Below are positions 18,352 through 25,608 of a stretch of 64,000 bases of DNA, piece after piece. The notes below the pieces were generated by a model. That model had not been told where the DNA came from. It searched no databases and saw only the letters and a list, made by a program, of their open reading frames with translations. Source of the stretch: Hyphococcus sp. (lineage in GTDB: Bacteria; Pseudomonadota; Alphaproteobacteria; Caulobacterales; Parvularculaceae); NCBI GenBank assembly GCA_028281665.1, contig JANQJK010000009.1:1-64000 (forward strand), given 5' to 3'. Made by a program: the position numbers and the translations under genes. Positions within the stretch are counted from its first letter, which is position 1, and the number at the start of each line of letters is the position of its first letter.

Positions 18352-19638
18352 TCAATTATTCGTTTCACCCATTGGCCCAAACGGCCCGAAAAGAGTGGGT
18401 TGGCGCGCAAGCACAATCCGATCGGACCAACTCATCGTCTGGGCGCGTGGTTTGTCCTTGCCATATGCATCTTCAATGCGAAGCTCTCCCAGCTCCCGCA
18501 ATTCCACCAACACCTCTTCGAACAGCTCTCGCGTCACCGGCGTATCATTGCATTCGCGTCCAAAAAGTTGCTCCAGCGATGGCGCAAGGTCTGCGTCGAC
18601 GCCATCGCGAATGATTCGCGGAATCTGATCCTGCAGCACCTGCTTCGAAAGCGTTTTTGCATGGTCGTCGAATTCATAGCCAAGCGACAATTGTCGAGGG
18701 TCAGCCCCTTTTGAAAATCCGAGCGCCTGCAATCCAGCGCCCCCATGATGTAGAGAGATATTGTTCTCTTCCCAGTGAATATTGCCGATGACGTTTCGCG
18801 CCTCGCGGTGGCGAGAAAGGTGGATGAACCAATAGCTGCGATGGGCGTCTGGAGAACGAATAAAGAAGGGAGAATAATACTCTGCGCTCGTTGCGCTTTT
18901 AATATGACGATACAGACTATTCTGAATGAGCGTGCGCCAGCCGCCGCTTTCTTCCTTTTTCGAGAGAAGCGCTTTTACGAAATCCGGGTCTGCATCAATG
19001 TCGTTATAGTCTCTCCGCTTCAAATGCTCTTCACTCATATAATCGATCAGACCGTCCACGCTGAACGTCAGAAAGATTTCCGCCTTTTCCAGCTCACCCA
19101 GGATCGCTCGCATGGAGCGGAACGCGACCTGACTCCACCCATATTGATCGAGCAGAAACAAAGACCGCCCCTTTTGCGGTGATCGCCTTTTGACGAGCGC
19201 GATCGCATCCGAAACGCGGTCATTGAAATCGTCGGTCCAGATATGGATCGTATCATCAAGCATGTCCTTGAACGGGGATTGCTCAATTTCTGCACGAAGA
19301 AATTCTGTATGACGGCGATTAAGGTCTACGAAAAGAAAGTCAGTGCGAATTTCGAACCCTTTTGGACGGGCGCGGTTCAACTGATCCTGCATCTCGGCGA
19401 TCGCTTCCAGCAGAATAATCGGGGAACCTGCAACTTCCCCGTCATTGAAACGGTATCGTCCGCCTCCGGCATACCCATCTACAATTGTAAGGTTTAAGCG
19501 TTCCTGCACGGGCGTAGCGGTGCAGATTTCGATATAGCGCCGTAAATACCGGTCCAATATCCGGTGTTTCGCCAAACTGTGTTCGCCAATTAGCGGCGGC
19601 GGTTCGCCCAATCTCCACTCATAGTGTTTTTTCGCCAT
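18352..19638 (-). CDS. tcmP: Three-Cys-motif partner protein TcmP
   Basis: A 428-residue protein recognisable as TcmP, a family named for its constant pairing with the phage Gp37/Gp68-type three-Cys protein. The start is typical (EHSLAKHRILDRYLRRYIEI). NLTIVDGYAGGGRYRF at about 48-63 resembles a methyltransferase nucleotide loop, FLFVDLNRRH an acidic strand-2 site and LFLLDQYGWSQV a catalytic-strand motif, so a Rossmann methyltransferase-like fold is plausible. The partner DUF5131 gene ends 8 bp upstream, the expected arrangement. The biochemical role of the family is not known to me. Confidence 0.88.
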   Translation of the reverse strand: MAKKHYEWRLGEPPPLIGEHSLAKHRILDRYLRRYIEICTATPVQERLNLTIVDGYAGGGRYRFNDGEVAGSPIILLEAIAEMQDQLNRARPKGFEIRTDFLFVDLNRRHTEFLRAEIEQSPFKDMLDDTIHIWTDDFNDRVSDAIALVKRRSPQKGRSLFLLDQYGWSQVAFRSMRAILGELEKAEIFLTFSVDGLIDYMSEEHLKRRDYNDIDADPDFVKALLSKKEESGGWRTLIQNSLYRHIKSATSAEYYSPFFIRSPDAHRSYWFIHLSRHREARNVIGNIHWEENNISLHHGGAGLQALGFSKGADPRQLSLGYEFDDHAKTLSKQVLQDQIPRIIRDGVDADLAPSLEQLFGRECNDTPVTRELFEEVLVELRELGELRIEDAYGKDKPRAQTMSWSDRIVLARQPTLFGPFGPMGETNN

Positions 19639-19646
19639 ACCACTCC

Positions 19647-20384
19647 TTACTGCAACTCCGGCATGGCGTCATGAACGGCGCCGTCAAGCAGCCGACCATT
19701 GTGCCCTTTGGCGCGCCTTAGGCCGTCATCGCCATGCGCGCCCCATTGCTTAAAAAAGAAGGCGACATTGTCTTTCGCACACTGATCACGAACTTTCCGC
19801 GCCCAGCTGGGGTTCATCGGTCGCGCTTTCACACCTGACTCGCCGCCGACAATCACCCAATGAATGCCATCAAGGTTGAGATCGCCCACATCTTCCAGAA
19901 GCGGTTCAACCGATAAGAAACGTACTTTTGCGTCGATGGATTGCAGGGGTGCGATACGGGGAACACCATAACGCTTGTCTTCAACCGTTACGCCAAGCCA
20001 CGCGTTATGAGGTACGGGCCGTTTGGAAAAATATTTGGCCATAACCTTCGGACGCTTGGTGAGGATCTGATAAATGTGCTGCGGGGTCTCAGCGATGGTC
20101 TCCATCACCTGATCCACATAGGCGAACGGCACCTTGTCGTGGAACAGATCGCTCATCGAGTTCACAAACCAGATGGTCGGCGTTTTACGGCGCTTTGGCT
20201 GCTCCAGGCGCTCAGGAAGAAGACTGACAGCGAACCCGTTATCGTAGCCTTTCGTCCCCATCGCTTGCAGGCGCTTGGCCAGCGTTTCCGCATAACAGAA
20301 CTTGCACCCGGGCGAGACCTTTGTGCAGCCCGTGACCGGATTCCAGGTCATTTCCGTCCATTCGATATGAGACTTTCCAGCCAT
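19647..20384 (-). CDS. DUF5131 three-Cys protein (phage Gp37/Gp68 family)
   Basis: A 245-residue protein that begins with the family signature IEWTEMTWNPVTGCTKVSPG and CKFCYAETLAKRL. The cysteines form C-x6-C-x2-C, reminiscent of an iron-sulfur or radical-SAM-like site but not the classic C-x3-C-x2-C. VNSMSDLFHDKVP, LTKRP and VIVGGESG segments are also typical. The family occurs in phages and islands. It is the first gene of the set DUF5131-TcmP-HD-nucleotidyltransferase, with an untranslated region of about 400 bp upstream that must hold the promoter. Confidence 0.88.
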   Translation of the reverse strand: MAGKSHIEWTEMTWNPVTGCTKVSPGCKFCYAETLAKRLQAMGTKGYDNGFAVSLLPERLEQPKRRKTPTIWFVNSMSDLFHDKVPFAYVDQVMETIAETPQHIYQILTKRPKVMAKYFSKRPVPHNAWLGVTVEDKRYGVPRIAPLQSIDAKVRFLSVEPLLEDVGDLNLDGIHWVIVGGESGVKARPMNPSWARKVRDQCAKDNVAFFFKQWGAHGDDGLRRAKGHNGRLLDGAVHDAMPELQ

Positions 20385-20793
20385 GATGTTCTTATAATGT
20401 TCTCGTTTCGCGATTGCAATTCAAAAGGAAGTGACGATCTCGAAACTTCCACCGATTCAAAGGACTTGTGTCGGTTTTTTCTCTCCATTGGGCAAGTCAT
20501 TTCCTGCGCCAAATTCTAGTCCCCAGAATCAGCACTTTGCCACTCTATTCGATTTCAGGCGTCCCCTATTTGGCGTCGATTGGTGAAAATGCTGGCGTAC
20601 AAAGAGTTTCCGGAAACACTTGGAACGAAAAACCCTCAAGCTGCCCGCGATGCTTCTCGGCGAGTTTGCGTGCATTTCGCGTCGTCGATACACACAAAAT
20701 GAACCGGTTTTTGAACGCTGCAAAAAGCATTGCGCTCTTGACGAGCACACCGCGCCGGATTTTGAAGCTAGAGTTTGAGCAGCAAACTATGTT
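20385..20793. other. Intergenic region, probable right edge of the island
   Basis: About 410 bp. It carries short frames on both strands (for example a 60-codon minus frame at 20566-20748) without recognisable domains. It should hold the promoter of the DUF5131-led operon and may contain the right junction of the integrated segment, but no repeat matching 7350-7859 was found by eye. Confidence 0.4.
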
Positions 20794-21349
20794 TCACAAC
20801 AACAGCGCTTCGAGCGGCGCACGCTTCGCCTCGTCTCTTTCACCAGACAACAGTTCCAGAACAATCTGGCGATAAGACATAGTGTGCCCGCCGCAGGTGC
20901 TGATCCGCGACAGGAAGAGATCTGTTTTATCAGGTTCCGCTGACAGGGTGAGATCAACACAGACAAACACGTCGATGCCATCCATCAGCGCAGCGAGCGA
21001 GATTTGCGTAACTGCGCCGTCCAAAAGCCCGCCGCAAATGACGAGGCCGTTACGGCCCATCAGTGTGATCCGCGACATCAGATCGGCGTCCGCCAGAAAC
21101 GGCGCGCCGCTGGACCGGTCATGACGCAAATCCAGGATCGGGAAATTACCTGCGGCGCTCAGCGCGGCGCCCGAGCCCAGCACGCCTTCAAGCGCGCCTT
21201 TTTCAAGACTATCGGCCCGGTTCATCCACCAGGATCACGCTTGTGGTCGAAAGATGGAGTAAGGCTTCGCCGGCCAACGGCTCCCCCCTCTTTTGGCCGA
21301 GGCGGGACGCCCGGCGCCGGTAAGACTGATCCTGAAGGTGCGCGACCAT
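20794..21349 (-). pseudogene. Isochorismatase-like hydrolase gene, frameshifted
   Basis: The N-terminal piece (from the ATG at 21349) ends in STTSVILVD, like the first strand of isochorismatase-family enzymes. The second piece, beginning NRADSLEKG in another frame from about 21225, continues through LVICGGLLDGAVTQISLAAL and DGIDVFVCVDLTLS, the family's fourth strand and helix. The shift lies at GTGGATGAAC (about 21219-21230) and fits loss of two bases; the whole span is 556 nt. In addition the nucleophile Cys expected in the LDGAVTQIS segment is absent, so the enzyme was probably not an active cysteine hydrolase even before the break. It lies 200 bp from the aspartokinase-homoserine dehydrogenase gene, on the same strand. 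Confidence 0.6.
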
Positions 21350-21550
21350 GAAACGCGTTCCGCCGCGCAGCTTCGTTCTTTTAGGTAGACGTGAATAGAT
21401 CGGATTCACCACAGCAAAACTTCTAAAAATACTTTGGTTTGAAAGATTTGCTTCAACCCAAAACAAACATGGTTTGTTTCTTGTGCGGAACTGAATTTCC
21501 TCTGCTTTAAATTGATCCCAGACCATTTGCATTAATCACACAAACTCGGC

Positions 21551-23272
21551 TCACGCTTTGAAAGCCGATACGTTTGATACGTCCATCGCGCCGATTGCGA
21601 TCAGCCGACGCTCAATTTCGCCAAGATCGCCGAACAGGCTTTCAACAGTCGGTACGCGCCCGGCGCCGCGCGCGCTGACAAAATATTTGCCGCCATCTTT
21701 GAAGGTGATGAGCGCGCCGCAAAACTCTTCCGTCAGTCCAAGCAAGTCTTTGCAATGTCCGCCGGCGACCATCTCGACGCGCACGCCAATCTCGCCGCTC
21801 GCGGTGGGCGCAACCGAAACGATCTGACTTAGTCTACCAGATTTGATGAGATCCTCACCTAAAGGCCCTCCCGCCATCGTCTCGACGCCGAGTGTGATCG
21901 GCGCGCCGCGACCTGGAAACGCGGCCCGCGCAATCAGTTTCGCTTTGGCGAGCGCATCGGCGCCGGAAAGGTCCGATTGCGTATCGGCTTCTGCAAAGCC
22001 GGCCCATTGCGCCGCTTCAAGCGCCGCCTCGAAATCGTCGCCATCCGCAAGACGCGAGGCGATAAAATTGACCGTGCCGTTAAGGATGGCTTCGACTTTT
22101 GCGATCGGGCGCTTAGATCCCAATACCTCAATCGCCTCGAGAATGGGCGCCGCGCCGCCAACGCATGCTGAATATTTAAAACTGGCCTCCCGATATTCCG
22201 CAAGGAATGCCAATTCGTCGAAATTGTCTGAGACGACTTGTTTGTTTGCCGTTACGACGCTGACGCCGTTTTGCAGCGCGTTCGCTAAAAGCGTGTCCCT
22301 GACATTTCCCGGCAAGGCTTCAACCAGAACATCTGGATCGCTGCTAAGCAAATCAGCTTGCGCGCAAGTGAAAGGGATCTTGCGATCGGCTGACGCATAC
22401 TTTTCGGGCGTCCCCACCAGCACAGATGTCACTTCGTAGCGGTACGGCTCCGCTAGAAGGCGTTGCAAGACACCGCCGCCAACCGTGCCGCAGCCGGCGA
22501 GCGCCACACGGAGCCGGCGCCTTTTCGGCGCTGGCTCTGGAGCTCCGGCGATGGGTCCAATACGCGTCGCGCCCACTTGCCCAATCCCCGCGACTTCAAT
22601 CTCCACGCCGCAGCCTGCGGCGAACGCGACGGCTTCGGCCTGAATGAGCACGCTGCCTATGTTGACGGCTTCCGCCCAATCGATCCGCGCAAACCGTTTT
22701 GCGCGCGGTTCAAGGTTTGGGTCAAATTCATAAAGGCCATTCACGTCCTTGATGAGACGGGCGCTGCCCGCTTGCAAGGCGGCGGCCAGAAAGATGGCGG
22801 TCATATCGCTGCCGCCGCGACCCATCAGTACAGTTTCGCCATCCCTGCCAACGGCGCTATAGCCCGGAACGATAATCACGCTGCTGCGCTTAAACGCACC
22901 AAACAGTGCATCGGTATCGACGGCCACTGGCGCGGCTGAGGTCGGCTCGCCAACAGCGATCAATTTCATATCGCGCGGGCTCAGCAATTCAGCGCCTACG
23001 CCGATCTCATGCAACCGCTTCAACAAGCCGTCCGCGCTTTCATATTCGCCGGTCGAGACCATGCGAATATAGGCTTCAGCGCCTTCATCAAGACCGAGAT
23101 CGTGCGCGTCAGCGATCAATCGATCAGTCGCGCCTTCATAGGCCGAGACGACGGCGATGACCGTTCGCGTTTTTCGAAAATGGCGATAAATTTCGGTCGC
23201 AACGCGCGGCAAATCTTCGGCGTCTCGCAGTACGGACGAGCCAAACTTTAAAATAATCGGCGGTGATGACAT
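21551..23272 (-). CDS. Bifunctional aspartokinase/homoserine dehydrogenase without ACT domains
   Basis: Catalyses the first and third steps of the aspartate pathway to threonine and methionine. Residues 1-245 are an amino-acid kinase: ILKFGSSVL, MGRGGSDMTAIFL and IKDVNGLYEFDPN. A short linker leads to homoserine dehydrogenase from about 255: RVALAGCGTVGGGVL (NAD(P) loop), VVTANKQVVS, EAILNGTVNFIASRL and QWAGFAEADTQSDLSGADA. At 573 residues it is about 250 shorter than ThrA because the ACT regulatory region between the halves is missing. The kinase motif reads KFGSSV instead of the usual KFGGTSV. Feedback control by threonine is therefore not expected from the protein, and a terminator in the leader may replace it. 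Confidence 0.88.
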   Translation of the reverse strand: MSSPPIILKFGSSVLRDAEDLPRVATEIYRHFRKTRTVIAVVSAYEGATDRLIADAHDLGLDEGAEAYIRMVSTGEYESADGLLKRLHEIGVGAELLSPRDMKLIAVGEPTSAAPVAVDTDALFGAFKRSSVIIVPGYSAVGRDGETVLMGRGGSDMTAIFLAAALQAGSARLIKDVNGLYEFDPNLEPRAKRFARIDWAEAVNIGSVLIQAEAVAFAAGCGVEIEVAGIGQVGATRIGPIAGAPEPAPKRRRLRVALAGCGTVGGGVLQRLLAEPYRYEVTSVLVGTPEKYASADRKIPFTCAQADLLSSDPDVLVEALPGNVRDTLLANALQNGVSVVTANKQVVSDNFDELAFLAEYREASFKYSACVGGAAPILEAIEVLGSKRPIAKVEAILNGTVNFIASRLADGDDFEAALEAAQWAGFAEADTQSDLSGADALAKAKLIARAAFPGRGAPITLGVETMAGGPLGEDLIKSGRLSQIVSVAPTASGEIGVRVEMVAGGHCKDLLGLTEEFCGALITFKDGGKYFVSARGAGRVPTVESLFGDLGEIERRLIAIGAMDVSNVSAFKA

Positions 23273-23290
23273 TTGACGTTGGCGACCTTC

Positions 23291-23329
23291 TTATTGCGGT
23301 CGCGCCGTGCAAGCCGTGGTGCGGGTCAT
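23291..23329 (-). other. Possible 12-codon threonine-rich leader frame
   Basis: An ATG-started 12-residue frame, MTRTTACTARPQ, ends 18 bp before the aspartokinase-homoserine dehydrogenase start. Four of 12 residues are threonine. It has no clear ribosome site and sits downstream of the terminator at 23505-23545, unlike a classical attenuation leader, so this is only a suggestion. Confidence 0.2.
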
Positions 23330-23504
23330 CGCTATAGCCGCCGGGGACAGCAACAGTGCGCCTACCCCGCTCGCTTTAGCTGTATTTAGTAATCGCGCCC
23401 GCAATCGAGCAAATCGGCGCTACCTTCACATAGTCAGACGCGGCTGGCGCAAAAAACTACAGTACCACAGCGACGGCGACGACGAGCCAACTGCCCCGCC
23501 CACG

Positions 23505-23545
23505 AAAAAAATCGGCGGCCGCCTAAAGGGTAATAGCGCCGCCGA
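23505..23545 (-). terminator. Intrinsic terminator in the leader of the aspartokinase-homoserine dehydrogenase gene (attenuator candidate)
   Basis: On the minus strand TCGGCGGC pairs with GCCGCCGA (23538-23545 and 23512-23519 on the plus strand) and is followed by seven T. No minus-strand gene lies upstream that it could serve; the next gene upstream is divergent and starts near 23864. It lies about 230 bp before the coding start. Confidence 0.65.
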
Positions 23546-23863
23546 CAGGAATCGGAGTGAGAGATTATTGGCGCGTATGCCGGAGAGATAGACAGGGCGC
23601 ACGGTTATAAGAGAAGCCATCCTGGAGGGAGGACGCCTTCAAAAAGTAAGACGCGGCGCAGAAAAAATGCCACAGCAAAGCGCCCTTCTTTTTTAGGAGA
23701 AAAACCCGCGCAACAAGCCGGCTCCGCGCCCATTTCAGAGCCCCGAAAACGCTGGATTAGAATCGCTTGTAAACTCCATCTGATTTGCCAGAATTAATTT
23801 TTTGGCTCATGCTAGAAAGCAAAGAACACAAAAAGTTCAAACAAAACAGACAACAAGGGCGGC

Positions 23864-24421
23864 GTGATCACGATGACGGATCAACCTGCATCGAAAGCCG
23901 AAAGGAACGCGGCGAAGATCGACGATGATCTTCTTGCGGATTATGCCCGCAACTACACGCCTGGCCTCATTCGAAACTTTTTAAAGCGCGGCGCCCAGGA
24001 AGCGACAGCGCAGGATCTCGCCCAGGACGTTTTTGAGCGGCTTGCCAAACGCGCCTCAGGCGAGGCCCTGGAGAACCCTGAGGCCTATATCATGCAAACC
24101 GCGTCCTCTGTGTGGACCGACCATTTGCGCAAGCGAAATGTACGCCATCACGATAAGCATGATGAGTATGAGGATTTCCGTCATGCGCCTACGGGCTTTT
24201 CCCCGGAGCGCGTCTTAGAAGGCAGAGAGGCCCTCGACGCTATTTCCAAGGCGCTCAGCGAATTGCCCGAACGCACGCGCGATATTTATGTGCTGTGCCG
24301 GATCGAGGGGCTGAAGCGAAAGGAAGTTGCGGCCCGGTTCAGGATTACGCTGAACGGCGTCGATTGGCACCTCATTCGGGCAACGGCGCATGTGGCGTCA
24401 GTATTTGGTGACCAGGAATGA
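23864..24421 (+). CDS. ECF RNA polymerase sigma factor, FecI type
   Basis: A 185-residue extracytoplasmic-function sigma factor that directs RNA polymerase to the receptor operon. Region 2 contains NFLKRGAQEATAQDLAQDVFERL and DHLRKRNVRHHD; region 4 is ALSELPERTRDIYVLCRIEG followed by the helix-turn-helix KRKEVAARFRITLNGVDWHL. There are two possible starts, GTG 23864 and ATG 23873; AAGGG lies just upstream of both. The stop overlaps the fecR start by 4 bp. FecI/FecR pairs are controlled from the outside by the TonB receptor two genes down. It is divergent from the aspartokinase-homoserine dehydrogenase gene. Confidence 0.93.
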   Translation: MITMTDQPASKAERNAAKIDDDLLADYARNYTPGLIRNFLKRGAQEATAQDLAQDVFERLAKRASGEALENPEAYIMQTASSVWTDHLRKRNVRHHDKHDEYEDFRHAPTGFSPERVLEGREALDAISKALSELPERTRDIYVLCRIEGLKRKEVAARFRITLNGVDWHLIRATAHVASVFGDQE

Positions 24422-25470
24422 AGACGGAGTTTGAAAAAGGCAAACTAGAGACGCCGGAAGAATGGGCGGCGTTCTGGTATCTGCGCGTTTCTTCGGACGA
24501 GTGCACGCCTGAAGACCGCTATGAATTCGAGGCCTGGAAGCGGGAAGCGCCAGAGAATGCCGCCGCTTATGAAAAAGTCGTGCGCGGCAGCGCCTTTATC
24601 GACCGCCATGTCGCCGAGCCCGCCATGCGCAGGCTTGGCAAGGAAACACTAACGCGAACCGCCCGCCCGCTTCATCGCAAGCGCTGGGCGCAGCTTACCG
24701 CCCTCGCCGCCAGTGTTGTTCTTGCAGTTGGCGTCGGCCTAATTGCATCTATCGACCAAAACCCAACGTCCATCGCCATATTAGCTGAAGTCGAATCTTA
24801 CGAAACCGCTATCGGCGAGCGCTCGACAGTTACCCTGTCTGATGGGAGCACGGTGACGCTCAACACCAACTCTCGCATTGAAGTCGCCTTTTCCGCGCAG
24901 GAACGCAATGTCCGGTTGATGCGCGGTCAAGGCTTCTTCGATGTTCACGAAGATGCGGACCGTCCCTTCGCAGTTGAAGCTGGCGACAAACGTGTTGTCG
25001 CCCTCGGAACTGCGTTTGATGTGCGCTTCGATGAAGGCAACGATGTTCAGGTGACGCTAGTAGAAGGCCGGGTTTCCGTCGGCGAAGTCATCCGCACCGC
25101 GACAAACGTTGCCGCCGTTTCCGCTCCCAAACCTAAGCCGATAGCTGAGTTGGTTCCGGGTCAACGACTGGTCGCCAGACACGACGCAGCGCCGGAAGTC
25201 ATCGAAACCAATGCTGAAGAAGCAACGTCGTGGCGCGAGGGTCGATTGATTTTCCGCGGCGAACCGATTGGCGATGTCATCGAAGAAATGAATCGCTACA
25301 GCGCGCAAAAACTCAAATTATCAAACGACCCACGCCTCCAGGAAATGCGGGTCAGTGGTGTATTCAACACTGGCCGCGCCTCAACCTTCGTGGACGCTTT
25401 AGAACGTATGCACCCTCTCGAAGCGACACGCAGCGGTTCCAATGAGCTGACGCTGGTGTGGCAAGAATAA
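24418..25470 (+). CDS. FecR-family anti-sigma regulator
   Basis: A 350-residue inner-membrane regulator. An N-terminal DUF4880-type segment (EEWAAFWYLRVSSDECTPED, then FEAWKREAPENAAAYEKV) contacts the sigma factor; a single membrane helix lies at about 97-116 (AQLTALAASVVLAVGVGLIA); the periplasmic FecR domain follows (SDGSTVTLNTNSRIEVAF, FFDVHEDADRPFAVEAGDKRV, GTAFDVRF). It receives the signal from the STN domain of the receptor and controls the sigma factor encoded just before it, with which it overlaps by 4 bp. Confidence 0.93.
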   Translation: MKTEFEKGKLETPEEWAAFWYLRVSSDECTPEDRYEFEAWKREAPENAAAYEKVVRGSAFIDRHVAEPAMRRLGKETLTRTARPLHRKRWAQLTALAASVVLAVGVGLIASIDQNPTSIAILAEVESYETAIGERSTVTLSDGSTVTLNTNSRIEVAFSAQERNVRLMRGQGFFDVHEDADRPFAVEAGDKRVVALGTAFDVRFDEGNDVQVTLVEGRVSVGEVIRTATNVAAVSAPKPKPIAELVPGQRLVARHDAAPEVIETNAEEATSWREGRLIFRGEPIGDVIEEMNRYSAQKLKLSNDPRLQEMRVSGVFNTGRASTFVDALERMHPLEATRSGSNELTLVWQE

Positions 25471-25608
25471 CACAATTGTCATCATGCCGACAAAAAACTG
25501 AAACAAACGACTAAGACCTTCGCACATAGCCCACGTCTTCCAGACATCGAGCCCACAAACATCCGTGGGACAACGAACTGAAAGACGCCGTCGGGAGGGG
25601 CGAATTCC

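Noticed and set aside
20566-20748. A 60-codon minus-strand frame in the gap before the isochorismatase-like gene
   Set aside because: It begins with a plausible hydrophobic stretch but has no ribosome site, no family and competing frames on the same strand.
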